Shown: piece after piece, positions 1-13,383 of the stretch
Numbering within the stretch: position 1 is the first letter of the stretch
Layout of the letters: each line of letters begins with the position of its first letter
Source of the DNA: Calycina herbarum
Lineage: Eukaryota > Ascomycota > Leotiomycetes > Helotiales > Pezizellaceae
Length of the DNA stretch: 64,000 bases
Assembly (NCBI GenBank): GCA_001414485.1
Contig: LLEY01000236.1
Coordinates: forward strand, 1 to 64,000
Direction of reading: 5' to 3'
Made by a program: the position numbers and the translations under genes
Notes under the pieces: generated by a model
The model's input: only the letters and a program-made list of their open reading frames with translations
Told to the model about the DNA's origin: nothing
The model's database searches: none

Positions 1-35
1 CCCCCCCCCCCCCCCCTTTTTTTTTTTTTTTTTTT
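1..35. repeat. C16-T19 homopolymer pair at window edge
   Basis: The window opens with sixteen C followed directly by nineteen T. No coding or structural context is visible. It may be a genuine simple repeat, or an artefact beside a contig end or assembly gap. Nothing else in the first 600 bases suggests a gene. Confidence 0.8.
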
Positions 36-600
36 GTAAAAATGAGCTTCCCAACATCCGTTATCTAAAAATGCAATATGCGAAAATAGTCGTAGATCCC
101 AGATTTGTGGACTGTGAGGGCTACTAGAGAAATATCTCTGCCTATACTATACTATATATTAAGAGTGTAGAAGTAAAAACTTGAGCTGGGAGGTAAAGTT
201 TTGGTTCTGAGTATATTGCGCTTGTATTGTTATATCTTGACTTCAATGCGTCATATAGGACTTTTTTGGAGAGAGGGTGAATTGTGAAATCAACTTCAAT
301 CTTCAAGCAACACAATGTATTACAAAATCGTTCATATGATAAAGTAAATATGCTTATTCACCCATTCCGATCCCTTCACAAACTTTGTAATAAGACGCGT
401 AGGCGAACTTAAATCCATTTTCATCTACCTACCAACTAGGAAGAAATACAATTAAATAGCTCTTCTCTGTTATCCCCCCTATCGGATGATAAGGGTAGCA
501 GCAGCAACAACAACAATTGTGATAATCTTCTAGTTACTTCACGTCAGTGGAGCGAAACCAAATCCAAGTGATCCATGTTCGAAGACAATGCATCCTCGAC

Positions 601-957
601 TTATTCACAAATACCAACTTCATCCCCTCTCGAAACGACAGCAAAGCAATTACTATTACTAGGTGCTTGTAACCATAGCAATCCTCCTTCTACCAATTCA
701 CCCGCCTCTCCAAGCTTCTCAGATACGCCAATCCTCTCAAGGACCGCCCTACTCAGATGTGAAGCTTTATCCAGAGGCTGCGAAATAGCAGCCCCGTTCA
801 TAGTTGATGGTATATACTCCTTCACATAAGGTCCAAACGGCAATTCCATTATGCCAGTGGTTTTTCCCACGCAATAGATCTTTAGACTATGTATGCCGAT
901 TCCTTCGAGGGACCAATTATGGTCTGAATTTGGCGCGTAGGTTTGGATCAATATCAT
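601..957 (-). CDS. doubtful ORF, 118 codons, possibly a 3' exon
   Basis: An open frame ends in TAA at 601-603. Its second half (from about residue 40) reads like ordinary protein, with mixed hydrophobic and charged residues and no low complexity. I do not recognise a family. No convincing splice acceptor or upstream exon was found, so it could be the last exon of a longer minus-strand gene, a remnant, or chance. Confidence 0.2.
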   Translation of the reverse strand: MILIQTYAPNSDHNWSLEGIGIHSLKIYCVGKTTGIMELPFGPYVKEYIPSTMNGAAISQPLDKASHLSRAVLERIGVSEKLGEAGELVEGGLLWLQAPSNSNCFAVVSRGDEVGICE

Positions 958-3875
958 TTGCCAGCATTTCTCTATGGCTAACTTATAATGAGAAATGTTT
1001 TTGGGTATTTATGGGGACTTTGGTGTAACGTTTTTGTGCACTTGCGATTCTCTTCAGGCTACTTAACCTGCTGTATTTCGACGACCACTCGATAATCAGA
1101 CGACCCTACTTCGGCCAGCATATTGAGCTGAACCCAACATACGCACGGTGAAAGTACTCGAGGGAGAGAGTTGTGTGCGCTAGCTCGAGACTTGGGGTTT
1201 GATGGATGTATGAGGATGAATCCTAGATTTGCAACGTAAAAATTCCGGGCATACAAGAGGTTCACTGCCCCAAGAAACTATCACCGGTAGAACAACCCGA
1301 ATCTATCATAAGATCTAAACCGACAACCACCGCTGGGGTTTGGGGATGTATTCGTTACTGAACATAACGGGGACCAGGTTAGGTGGTTGGCACAGTATTA
1401 TAGCAAATATATAAATGGTGCTGGCATTCATCGGGAAGGATGTATAGAGTTGGATTTCTGCGGAATAATCACATTATATGGCCCTCTCCTCAGCAGCCTA
1501 TCTGGGAAACACCCTGGTGGCGTACGAGGGAAAGATATCTATGAGAATGGATGGTGACTCAGGATCGTCGACATCAGTAATGATGATGCAGCAAAAGTAA
1601 AAGATTGAGTTCTCCAATTCTCCTCGAGACGCCAATAACGCTCTGTGGCAATCCATCACCGAAATCTTCACATATTCACACCGCAGTCGCGATACAGAAG
1701 TCGCGATGTTTTTAGCCAATTTCAATATCAACAAATAGATATGAGCACGGAGATAACTCATATCCATGAGTTGAGTCATACTATCCTTTTAACATACTTT
1801 CAATCCCCTAGAACCGTTTCACAATCGCTCGCTAAAGTGGAAGCATAGACTATTTCTCAGTTTGCTCTAGTAGATTTACGTCCTTTTTTCCCTCGGATTG
1901 CTTGGATACATTGAAAGGTTTGATAAAAGATTCCATACATATCATCCTCATCAAATCATGTCGCCGGGAATGGGACGTTTTTGAGTGGAGCGAACAGCCT
2001 ACAATAAATCTTTCAAAGCTACTCCTAGCATGCCAGCATATCAATTCGCCTACCAAAGAGAAGATCGACTTTTACACCTATACTACGACGAAGATTTCGA
2101 ATTGGCTTGGGTGACCAACTTGGGACTGATTGTCTCTACTAGCTAACATCTCCTAGGAAATTGTTTATATACCATGTTTTCTACTCCAACGGGACTTGCC
2201 AAGGCAGTATATATGCTGGAAGAAAACCGCATGAAGCAGAAGAGGAATATTTCTGGTCCCCCAAGTGTGTCAGCAGAGAGATGTGTGCCAAGGCTGGAGG
2301 TCGGGGGTAGGGAGCCAGCACACCACTTCCCTGATGTTCCAGGAAAAGGAGGTGATGACAATTCATTGAAAGATAACTGTGGCTTCCCCTCAATTTCCGT
2401 TAAAATGCTGGGGATTCAAGTCACTGAAATTCAAATACGAATTCTTGAAATGGAGATGAAGGAGTGTTTAACAATTCCAAGGAGCTATAGCTCACACTTT
2501 CTCTCTATCAACATTCCTGAAAAGTTCTAGTTCGTTAATGGTCATCCTTCTGCTATTTTCAACGAACCATAACCAAACCAAAGCTCTAGAAGACCGACTT
2601 GGAAAGGAAAATTAAAGAACCCTCTGCGACTAATGGCTAGTGGAGAGGCTCTATTGTCTAAGCATCACTGAAAGTTTTCACTTACTTTCTTCCTTTTCTG
2701 GTCGGAAAAGGCTGTTGTTGGAACAATCCAGAAGGTAAAGTAGGACTCCGTGAGACGAGAATACTGGGTACTACGCTATAATGCCCTGTAATGATGCCCT
2801 GAGGCCGCCCTCTGGCGCCAGCGCTGTGGACCACCCTTACATCAGCTCCTATATTCTCTCCTATAGGCTCGCTTACCACTATGGCTTCAGGGTACCGACG
2901 CCTTTCTGCAGGGAGGTGGCGAATTAGAAGCCTTCAGGGCAGTTTTCAGGGTATTACACTGCACTGCCTTGTGACTGCGTCCGAAAAGATTGAGGGCCTG
3001 GCATCTAGTGCTTGTGCTTACTGAGAAAAGTCTACTTGTAATAAAAACCTTTCTTGCTTGAGGAGCTGGTCGATCAAGTTTAAGTATCTCAGATCAAGAT
3101 AAGACAATCCTACTTTTAAGGGAGTTCTGAAAAGCTCTTTGGTATCATTACTGGGAAAACCAGCTACATTAACAACTTAAAGAATTTCTAACCCCAAATT
3201 GCGATGATGGATCGGTGACCGAGGTCCCGTTCGCTTTTTCTTCTATCCTTGTACTCTGCGAATTTTTCTCTCAAATATTTGACTTCTACTCTTGTGTACC
3301 TGGAGACTGGAACTTTGCTAGTCGCGGATTTGGGGAATCCAGTGTTTGTCTTTAGGTCCTACTTTTTCCTTAAGGAGGTAGCTGGGCTTGGTAACGATTT
3401 TGAGCTAGTAATTATGACAGCATTGCGAGGGCAGAAGAGATAAATGCTAGATCGTCTGATAACGATATGAAAAACTTAATAGTTCTAGGAGGTTAGAACG
3501 ATTTGAATTATTAGACGAAGTTACGATGATTCAAGATAACTGAGGTAAATTCTAATGAAGCTTCAAAAGTCTGAGTAGCCTAAACTGCCAAGATTATTCA
3601 AATGTCAGCACTGTGATGAAGAGAAACAACTTAGTAGCTGAATGAGGTTAAATTAACACGAGGCTGCAGTATGCCCATGTCTGGCTATGCATGGTAAGGT
3701 CACAAGCAGGGCAGTTAGGTCAGGCTGTAGCGACCGACGGTCCATTTCTAGTAATTGAATTCCCCTTGCTTTTCGCAACATCACCAGAAAATTCTGTTAC
3801 CCGGGATATATATATATATACATCGCTTTTATCACTCCAAGTCAACGGTATTTCTCCGACTCATTCCATCCCACT
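958..3875. other. intergenic, no supported gene
   Basis: Only short unrelated frames occur on both strands. They show no domain-like sequence and no matching splice signals. Composition is normal, not RIP-like. A TA dinucleotide run sits near 3807-3822, about 55 bp upstream of the CorA-type start, within its likely promoter or 5' UTR. Confidence 0.5.
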
Positions 3876-5373
3876 ATGGAAACTCGAGAGGAAAAACTCG
3901 CTACATGGGCTGATCCTTCAGACGCCCGACTGCACAGCCTGAAGGTCTTAAAAGGCTCGATTCCCCTAAATGCAAATAATTTGGAGAAGCCTGTGCAAAT
4001 ATCAGAAGAAATTATACAGTGCGACCAAATCAAAAGCTATCTCCTCGACACCAATGAGGATGAGATAAGCGACCTCAAAAGATCCCCAAATCTCTGGCAC
4101 TTCAAAGCGATATCCTTCCCCCAACTTCGGCTGGGCGGACTCGTGCTATCATTTCCCAAAGAAGTCTTCCAGCAGATCCAAGAATCATGGAATTTACACC
4201 CGCGCACCATTGAGGTGTTCCTCTCTAACAACGGAGTCTCCACAACATTCCACTCTCCCAACAAGAAGCAAACTTATTTCCTCATAAAAGTGGCCAATTC
4301 GCGCTCCTCCGGTCTCGACTGCGTATCGGTGACCTGCGATACTCTCCGCCGCACTACTTATGCTTTATACCACCACCTCGAAGACGAAGCTTCCGTCTTC
4401 GCAAACCTGCTCTCCACACCAGAGCGATGCATCGATCCCTATTTCTCCGTCGCAGCCCTGTATTGCTCTCACTATCAACGCATCGAAATTCATCGCCATA
4501 GCATCGATAACGCAATCAAGAAAATTGAGCGACAGACGGGCTTCGGCACCCCGGGGAGGCTAATTGGGTGGTTTGTCTCAAAGGGTCGCTCGAGTTTGGA
4601 TGAATCCTCCGTTCTCACGGATCCGGGGAGTACGATCCAACAGTTGAGTTATTGCCAAACGGACCTAGCAATTATTGGGCATGTCGGGCGATGTTGTTCG
4701 GATTGTGGAGAGTGGCTCGTTCGGGATATCGAGGAGAGTCTTATTGATGAGCCGCCTCAGCATGACGAACATGAACTCAAGCAAAATCAGGAAAATCAGA
4801 AAGCGATGCGGCAGATGATTGGGCAAGACGTAGAGTACATAAGGAGGCGCACTGTGATGCTATTGTCACAGGTACAGGCGCTTCGAGAGAGGGCTCAAAG
4901 TCAAACCAATTTCGTAAGTGTTTATCAATTGAGAACCTTCTTCATTTGCAGTGTCTGACAACTCGAGCTAGATGCTGAACATCATCGCGCAAAGAGATGC
5001 GGAATACACTGCTGCAATAGCAGTGGACACAAAACGCGATAGTATCGCCATGAAAATGATCGCAGTTCTTGGTATCGTCTTTCTTCCTGGGACATATATC
5101 GCAACGCTACTTGGCATGAATATGTTCACTTGGAGTGACGCTGACAGCGAAGAAATATCGTCACTGAAAGTATCACCTGGTATGTGGATCTATTGGGTTA
5201 TAACAGTGCCGTTGACAATTTTGACCTTCATCGTATGGCTACTCTTGTCTAGAAAAGCAAACCATGAAAGTAGTAAACGCCTGAGTACTTATCGCAAGAA
5301 GACTCCTATTCATGGTGCGGGAACCGCTGCAACGAAAATTTCTGGCCCTGTTTCCCGTGAGAAGATGGTATAG
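3876..5373 (+). CDS. CorA-like Mg2+/divalent cation transporter (2 exons, 479 aa)
   Basis: Exons are 3876-4913 and 4972-5373. The 58-bp intron (GTAAGT to CTAG, with a CTGAC branch point) is phase 0 and joins ...QTNF to MLNIIAQRD. The N-terminal ~340 residues match the soluble cytoplasmic part of fungal CorA-like proteins, with a helical segment near residues 305-345. The C-terminal exon holds two transmembrane segments: the first ends in a GMN motif (GMNMF), the pore signature of CorA/Mrs2/Alr1 transporters, and the second runs from about MWIYWVITV. A basic tail follows. In this family the protein sits in a membrane and imports Mg2+ or related ions. Fungal members of this subgroup are numerous and mostly uncharacterised, so substrate and location are inferred only from the family. 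It stands alone, with no close neighbour. Confidence 0.85.
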
Positions 5374-7789
5374 ATGGCAACGAAGGTGCCATAAGAGCTC
5401 GGTAACTAGCTTGTCGGAGTTGGCTAAAATGAGTTTTAGCTGAACGGTTTGGATATCCACCTTTTTAGTTAAATAAAAACCATAGGTAGAATAGCGCCTA
5501 CCTCTTTTGCTCTTTTTTCTAGTAAAGTTTTATGTATTTTATACTATTTCGTATCCTTTATACCTTTCCCTACCCTTGAAAACTAGCTCTTGGTTTTCCT
5601 GTTTTGTCCCTTAGTTATATAATACATAAAGCGGGTAGAGCTCAGCTATCCAGGCCTTCGGTCGCAGCGATTATTTGAGTAATTTAGTGACCGTAGATAA
5701 ATATTGGGATTGGATACAACCGACGCCGAAGACTTCGTACCAGCTTGTCATGATAGGATATTAATTAAAGTTTTCGTCCCACGGAAGACCAAGAACTCTC
5801 TTAGCAAGGCTTGTCGCGATTTAAAGAAGTGTTGTTTAAACCAGGAGAATCCGTAGGGTACTTGGCTAAGAATGAGCTTCAGACTAAAAGAGTTCATTCA
5901 AATGATGGGCTTTGTGGAAAAACTTCTCAAACTGCTTTTTCCATGCTCTGGGCAGTTCAAGCAGCCCTCAAAGGCTTTACTGCGGCCGCAGTAGCTGGTA
6001 AGGACCTACTCGCAAACAAACCTTAAAGTCTCAGGTCCCTCTTCGCAAACATTGCTGGGGAACACCAAACGAAACATCAGCTACCTAGAAACTAGAAATC
6101 TAAAACTTCAAAATGCAGTGGGAGATTGGATACATGGACCATTCTTCCATTATTTCCAGCAATTGTGCATCGCGTTAACCAGGCATCTTTGTTTCGTTCC
6201 TAGTGCAGATTCCATGGTCGCAAGTTCCTGATAAAAACAACTATCCTAATATTTGGAACAAATCGATTATTTAAGAGAACCTAAGACGAATAGATACTAT
6301 CTTACAGTACGTTTGAGATTTTGATCGTCGTAAGTCTTCTTACAAAATACAATAATCTCTTATTTTCAGCACAATATTTCACCTGCGGTAGAATTTGTAC
6401 TGCATCCCATTCTTGAAAAAATTCATCGTAATTTCACGAGCAGGTGAATAGTGACTGTATGTTGTGCTGACCAAACTAATGATGGCCCAGCCCATGAAGA
6501 AGGAACCCATGGGGGGAAAACAGTATCTCACTGCGCCTCAAAAACTTGAATAACACTGGCACCCCGGATGTACAAATACTTTCCAGAGAGAAGCATGTTC
6601 AGGCCACTCTTGCGCCCATATGCTTTTCTCTAGGAGTGAAAGCAAAAAGACCAGAGATGCGATAACTTGGGAGACTTAGATAGTGACCATAAAACTAGCG
6701 AGGTGGCTCCCCAATGTATTCAACTAAACAATCCACAAAGAGCAACATCGAGAATGAATTTAGCGACATCATGATGAAATAAAAGCAAAAACTTGGGCAT
6801 GATAAACAAAACATTGTGGATGAGTTCAAGTACCAACCCAGTGGATCGATAAGCGTAACACTTCAACCCTGTTAGCTTCCCTCACAGCATGTTCAACAAC
6901 TGTGAGGTACTTTCGTACGCCGCTTGGTGCTGAGCTGAACATCGCCAAATATTCGAGAAACTGACGGGAAAGTTCAAAAAGCAAGAAGGCAACGGCTAAC
7001 CAAACAAAAAGGAAACTTGCAAGTACTCTATATCATAGTTATAGTGGCTGGGTTAACACATTGGCATCTGCTAAGATAAATATCGGGCAATGCCCAGAAT
7101 GCAACTCATTTAGAATCTGCATCCTGAGGTAGAAATCCATAGCGCCTCACTTTGTGCTCATAGCTTGGATCATCCGATATGAAAGAAACGGAGACTTCGG
7201 TTGCCAACAGGTTATAGATCCAGAAATTTAATTGTTTACCTGCCTTGCACCAAATCAAATCCACCAAAAGCGTACACCAACAAACCATGTTCCGTACTAT
7301 AACTCGTCGCAAGGAGGAAGAAAGCTGCCTCGACAGCAACTTCCTCCCGATAAACGATGATGAGCCTCAGTCCCCATTACCGACCCTTCTCAGCGTCGCG
7401 CCGGGCCAAAATTTCGGCTCTCGCCTTCAAGCACATCATGCTGAGACATTTGACGCCGTAATATTTTGAGGCGGCGCATATAGACAGGTAAGAGTTAGTT
7501 GCCAATCTTTTGTCTATTCTGGTCCAGCTGTAACCGATATCCCTAGTCAGTGCACGTCCCTGGCAAAAGCCCGCCCTTATATATTTTATCCCACGACGTG
7601 AAAAGTTAAATAAAACAACAACTACACATTAGATTTATATGCAATTTAGTATGTAGGTCAATGAAAGGTAGTTAATCAGATAATAAGTACAAAAAACTAT
7701 ATACGGGCACGAAGTGGTAACCTAATCTACTGCCTAAACCTGGTTTTATATACTAGAGAGCTAACTACTTAAGCTAGACGTAGAACCTT
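5374..7789. other. intergenic, no supported gene
   Basis: Short frames at 5811-6026, 7106-7339 and 7245-7469 have no recognisable family and no splice context. Composition is close to the genic average until about 7600, where AT content and TA/AG dinucleotides rise sharply at the edge of the RIP-degraded island. Confidence 0.5.
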
Positions 7790-8947
7790 GAGAATAAGTA
7801 TACAACTTAGCTTTTTAAGCTCTTTTAGACCCTTTTTAGCTCCCTTCTTAACTTAAGATGTTTATAGAGTAGCTGCTATAGGTAGAGCTTATATACTCTT
7901 CTTCTATTTTAGGACTTTAGAAGTTATAGTAGCTAGCTTCTTTTGTAACTGAGTTTCTGCCCTCTTATTAGCTAATTCTGCCTTCTTTCGTTATCTTATA
8001 AGAGTATTAGCCTTCCTTTCTACTCTTCTCTTCTCCTTTGCCTTATCTTTAGCCTCTTTCTTCTTATCTATCTTATTCTAATACTCTCGAGCACGTATAA
8101 CCCTCCTAGAGGAGTATACCTCTACTCTCTTACTAATATTACTACAAAGATTAAGTTTCTTACTCTTCTTTCTTTTCTAGTTCTTAAGTATAATAGCTAT
8201 CCGTAGCCCTCGGTTCTTATACTCTAGAATAGAGACTTTACTAGATAGAGTTTATATCGAAGAGAAGACCTTACTTACTTTAAGCTTAGATAGTAATCGT
8301 TCGTAGTTTAGATAGGTATATTATATCGCTTTCGTAGTAAGAGGTGTTATAACGTCTTTAGTAGTCTCGTAAGTCGGTGAATTAGACTTCGTTACTTATA
8401 CTATTATCTTTTCACTCTATACTAGCTAGATCCTAGCCTTCTTAAAGGTATATATAATGTTTTATTCTATAAATATAAGGTTCTACGCTATCTTAAATAT
8501 TATATAGAAAAACCGCTTTAATATAGAGACTAATCTACTAGACTTCTATATAAGCTTTTTAAGCTCGTTACTATAGTATAACGCGAGGGGTTAGAAAAGA
8601 CCGACGTCGAGAGATTATAATCAGTGTGTTATATAAGGCGGTAGTATTATAATAATAATATAATATCGGTTTATAAAGTCGATAAACTTTATATTAATAT
8701 ACGAGAAGTAACTGTCTATAAGAAGAAGTCGGTAAGCTCTTATACTCTTCGGTTTTATATATAGTTTAAAGACTCTTTCTAGCTACTTTAGGCTAAAGGT
8801 ATTAGACGACTAGGTGTTCTCTAATAAGCTGAAATATACTTCTACGTATTCTTCGACATCCTCGACCTAGGAGCTCTATAAGTCTTCTAAACCGCTCTTA
8901 TAAATAAGAAGTAACAGGATCGCTTGTCTAATAGCTGAGATATATAA
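7790..8947 (-). pseudogene. pogo/Fot1-type transposase remnant 1 (C-terminal half)
   Basis: Read on the minus strand, with many in-frame stops, this segment shows the C-terminal half of a DDE_1 transposase. It has a WLERVFKLY-like segment, a (D)SYFSYIN block, a PPY-TH--SLDVG block (the usual PPHxxHxxQPLDV region), an aromatic-rich block, and a long Lys/Arg/Glu-rich coiled tail (DKKKEAKDKAKEK). These are typical of fungal Fot1/pogo elements of the Tc1/mariner superfamily. The N-terminal half is missing because homology stops at 8948, where an LTR begins. Its lysine-rich tail differs from the zinc-knuckle tail of copies 2 and 3, so it is another family. Confidence 0.75.
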
Positions 8948-9241
8948 TATAAAGGGTTATACTCGTAGAGTAGGTCTTAGAGTACTCTAGCGACGTATTT
9001 ACGTAACCTCGCTTAGCAACGTATAAACACGAGAGAACCTTCGAGAGTATACTTAGTAGAACGTACGCTTACGTACGCTCGCGAATAGAACCTTCTAGAG
9101 TACTCTTAGTAGAATCCTCTAGAATAAGCAGACTAAGTATATAAGTTAGTAAGAACTCTACTCTAGAAAGAATAATCGAATCTTCTTATATATAGACGTC
9201 TCTATAGTTTAAATTATTAGTATTCGCTATAAGCTCTGATA
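8948..9241 (+). repeat. LTR of Ty3/gypsy copy 1 (heavily RIP-mutated)
   Basis: The sequence is the reverse complement of the 242-bp LTRs at 13384-13625 and 18606-18847. It starts near TATAAAGGGTTA and ends near CTCTGATA, followed by the same TTAGATTCGATT junction seen in the younger copy. It carries many more C-to-T/G-to-A changes and is about 50 bp longer, owing to a partial internal duplication around 9040-9130. Confidence 0.75.
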
Positions 9242-11948
9242 TTAGATTCGATTCTTCTCTTTTTAATACTAAACATAAGAGCCTTTTTATAGTAATACTA
9301 GAATATAAGAGCCTTTATAGTATTTATAGAACTTATAGACTATAGAAGAACTATAGAGAAGTAGTACGTTAGAAAAGCTATCTACTTAGTTTATTTAGTA
9401 TATTTAGAAATAATAAGATTAGTTAACTACTATTTAGAAGAATAAACGACTATAGATTATAAACAGAGAAGAAAGGCTAAGGAAGCCCGCTTATAGATAG
9501 TCTATAACGATAATAAACCTAGGAAATCTCTTCCTTCGCTACTAGAATACTACGGAGACTCGGATAAGCTAGAAGCTTAGTTATAATAAGTATAAGCTAA
9601 GATCGAAGTAGACTACTATAGATATATAGAATATATTAAGTTCTAGGTACTTAACAGATCTTTATAAGATAAGACGTTCTATAAGATAGAAGTATAAGTA
9701 TAGGAACAAGATAAGCTAGAACTAGCTAATAGTAGTAACTTTCTAGACTAGGTAGAATTCGTTTTTAGAGACTTATAAGCGAAGAAACAGGTATAACAGA
9801 AGATAGAAAACCTCTATTAGAGCTTAAAGCTATTTCTAGAAATCTTTATAGAATACTAGGCCTTACTTATAGAATTAGGAGAAGGATCTTAGTTAGACGA
9901 TATAAAGAAGGTGTTCCTAGACTGAATCCTTAGTAACGAGCTAGTTAAAACAATAATTACAGTTCTTTCTTAATCTAACTTCGAGGCTTACTACTTTATT
10001 ATTAAGAAACAGACGACTGCTTAAGAGCTTATAAAGCTTGAATACTAAAACTAAGAGGCTAGACTCTCTTAGAAACACTATAAGGTTCTTAGAAACGCTC
10101 TATAGATACTATATAATAAAGAACAGATAGCAAAGTTACTAATAGACTAAGGATATTCTATAAAGCGTCTATAGAAGACATAGATTAGAAACTAGCACTT
10201 ATAAGAGTTTTAATAACAAGTACTAAGCGTGCTAAATAGGTGTCTTAGAAAGAATAGAATAATCGCCTCTATACTAGCTAATATATTTACTATAGAGCTA
10301 TAGGTTATTTTACTTAAGAATGTCTATATAGACTACTAAGACGGCTTATAATAGCGAATATAGCCTGTAAACAGATAGTAGAGATTAAGGAAACACCGCT
10401 AGAACTAGAAGAAGAAGATAAGCTCTTCTTAGACCTAGAAAACTAGGAGCTTCTATTAGAAAGCGTAGGTAGGAGTAAGAAAGAGAGTTATTAATAATAG
10501 ATACTTAAAGGCAGTTTAAGTAGAAATATATAAATAAAAAACCTCTTATATCGGCTTTAGTAAATAGAGTAGCTACTTTATAAGCCTTAGTAGATTTAGA
10601 ATATTTAGTTTATAAAATTATTTTAGACTACTTTATCTATTACTATTAGCTCTCTTATATATAAATTAAACTAAGGTATTTATAGTTAGTAGAAGGAATT
10701 ATAGAGAATACTATATTATAGATAGTATCTTTTAGTATAGATATTAGAAGATATTAGTAGAAAGAAGTATATACTTATATAGTCTCTAGAATTAAGAGTT
10801 ATAATATAATTCTAGGAAAGTCTTAGTTAAGAAAAGAGTAAGTATTACTTAATACTAAAAAAGAATACTTATTCTTCTAAGATTCTAGATTAGAAGTTTA
10901 TAATAAGCTAGAAGAGAACTCTTATTCTTATAGATAAGTAAGTATAGCTATCTTTTACTTTCTTATAGACTAGAAATAGAAACTATAGGTTTTTTTAGTA
11001 AGTCTTATAGATATTATAAAAGTATTAGTAGAAAAGAAATATATAGATCTATAAACGAAGCTATCTAGCTAGATTAGTCTAGAATTCTACCTAGCTTTTA
11101 ATAGATAAGAAGCGAATAAGTTACTAGTATACTAATAAGGAATTAATTATAGTATTAAGCTTTTATAAACGAATAATAGATTAGAAGAAACAGTTCTATA
11201 GAGGCTACTCTATAATATATTATAAGATAAACTATTAATACTCTATAAAACTCTAATAGAGCTATTAAACAAGGAATTTATTTAAGTAAGCAACTCTCTA
11301 GTAGCTAGCTAATACTCTTCGTACGAAAGCTAGGAGATAGTTTACAGTTCTATTATAACTACTAGATACTAAATAAGTTAACTTATAAAAACTACTACCT
11401 ACTACTCTTAATCTAAGAGATACTTAACTAGATTAGAAAAGCTAAGTAGTTTATAAAAATAGATATTATTATAGCTTTTTATAAGATATAGATTAAAGAA
11501 GGTAATAAATAGAAAACAGCTTTCTATACTTACTTTAGACTTTTTAAATAGCTTATTACCTCTTTTAGACTTGTAAATACTCTAAGTACTTTCTAGTAGT
11601 ATATTAATTATATACTCTAAGAGTTCTTTAACGAATTCGTCTTAGTATATATAAATAATACTATAAACACGTCTATAAAGTACTATAGAGACTTTAAAAT
11701 ACTAGGTTATAACTAGATATCGATAAATATAAATTTAAGATATAGTCTATAAAGTACCTTAGATTTATTATAGAGGTAGAGTAAGGTCTATAGATAGACC
11801 TAGCTAAAGTATAAGCTATTATAGACTAGAAAGTACTAATAAGTATAAAAAGCGTTCTTAGTTTCCTAGGATTTGTAAATTTCTATCGACGGTTTATTAA
11901 GAATTTTTTATAAATTATAGCCTTCTTTTTAAAGAAGTATATATCTAC
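9242..11948 (+). pseudogene. Ty3/gypsy copy 1 internal region (gag-protease-RT), older copy
   Basis: This plus-strand sequence is colinear with the minus strand of the intact element at 13626-18605. Stop-filled gag-like sequence comes first, then protease-like sequence, then reverse transcriptase from about 11200 (blocks resembling the RT fingers and palm, with the YxDD motif mutated to YINN near 11655). Homology ends near 11945 at a TA dinucleotide, where pogo 2 begins. It resumes at 19282 with RNase H. Nearly every former Gln, Trp or Arg codon is a stop, consistent with strong RIP. Confidence 0.8.
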
Positions 11949-11950
11949 TA

Positions 11951-12000
11951 ACGTGGTTTATTAGAACCTGGCGTATATCAGGACCTGGCGTACTTTTCCT
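11951..12000 (+). repeat. left terminal inverted repeat of pogo element 2
   Basis: It begins ACGTGGTTTATTAGAACC and is the inverted partner of 19230-19279. A TA precedes it at 11949-11950 and a TA follows the right repeat at 19280-19281, the target duplication expected for Tc1/mariner transposons. Confidence 0.85.
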
Positions 12001-13378
12001 ATCTTCTCTACTTTATTATTTTAATATACGTTATCTTAATAACTACTAATAGAAATTTAAACTTAAGAAGCTTGAATCATCTTAGCTATCGAGGCTATCT
12101 GATTATCTAAAAAGCTTAGTCGTCAGGCTACTATAAAAATCTACAAAGTCTCTAAAACTAGCCTTCGCCGTAGAATAAACAGCTAACTTCCTCTCCTAGA
12201 ACGACGGCTAGTAAATATTAAATTAACTTAACTTAAGAAGAAAGTAATTCTTTAGAACATACTTAACTTAGATTCTAGAGGGTTTATACCCCGGCTAGCT
12301 AGTATAGAAGATATAGTAAATTATATCCTTGAATCGTAGAGAGAGAAACGCGTTAGTAAGCTTTAAGTATATCGATTTATATAACGATAACCAGGGTTAA
12401 AGACACGTTTTAATCGCGTTTACGACTTCTAAAGAGCCTTATACGAAGATCCTAATCTAATTAGTACGTAGTTCTAACTTATATAAAATATAAGAGCGAA
12501 ATATAGTGTTTTAGATTACGATTTCTATAACTTTAATAAAACGGGCTTTATAATAGATATGATTTACCCTATAATAGTTATTACACGTGTAGATCGATAT
12601 AGCAGAGGTAAAGCAGTTTAGCTAGGCAATCGAGAATAGGCTATAGCAATTGCTTATATTAATAACAAGAGTTAAGATATCTCTCTATTTTTAGTCGTCT
12701 AAGAGAAGAATTATCTTACGAATTAGTATATAAACAGCGGCCTCTTATATAACTAGGTTATTAAACTGATAAGTAATAGATAGATAAATAACGAGACAGG
12801 TCTAGAATAGCTAAAACACTTCGATAAATATACTACTAGTTATATAAAGGGTTTATATCGAATACTAGTGTTAGATAGGTATAAGAGTTATGAATCAGCT
12901 GAATTTTAAGAGTATTATAAAGTATATAATATTATAACTCTTAGACTACCTCCTTACTTATCTTATATAACCTAACTACTTAATATTAGGTACTTTAGTA
13001 TATTAAAGTAGGCGTATAGTCGGCAGATTAAGACGTTTATCAAAGCCTATATTAACTATATTACAAAGGTAGAGTTCTTTTTAGCTTTTATAGTAGTATA
13101 TAAAGAATTAATAACAGTCTAGAACGCTTAAGCTAGATTCTATAGAGCTGGCCTAGTACCTTTTAACCTATAAGTAGTACTTTCAAAGCTTAATATAAGG
13201 TTACGGACTCTAACTCCTCTAAGACTCTCTACTACTAATTCTAATACTTAGATCTCTCAAACTCCCTTAAACTCTACTAAAGCGCTCTTATAATCGACTC
13301 TTATTTAGAAACAGATTACCTATTACTAGAGGAGCTCGCCGACTCTACTATTTAAGACAGTTGCTATATTAGCAAAAG

Positions 13379-13383
13379 GTATA
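13379..13383. repeat. target-site duplication GTATA (left)
   Basis: GTATA immediately left of the left LTR is repeated at 18848-18852 immediately right of the right LTR. A 5-bp duplication is standard for Ty3/gypsy integration and fixes the exact insertion point inside pogo 2. Confidence 0.9.

Larger units (their letters stand above)
11951..13383 (+). pseudogene. pogo/Fot1-type transposase element 2, 5' part
   Basis: With stops read through, the plus strand gives a helix-turn-helix N-terminus (RQATIKIYKVSKTSLRRRI), a CENP-B-like region, and a DDE_1 domain. The domain has an NFNKTGF-like segment where DET would be, a later VLDRYKSY block, and PPYLSYLTQPLDV-like residues near 12940-12980. The frame runs into the 5-bp duplication GTATA at 13379-13383, where gypsy copy 2 is inserted, and resumes at 18848. 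Without the insertion the element is about 1.86 kb, normal for Fot1. Confidence 0.8.
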
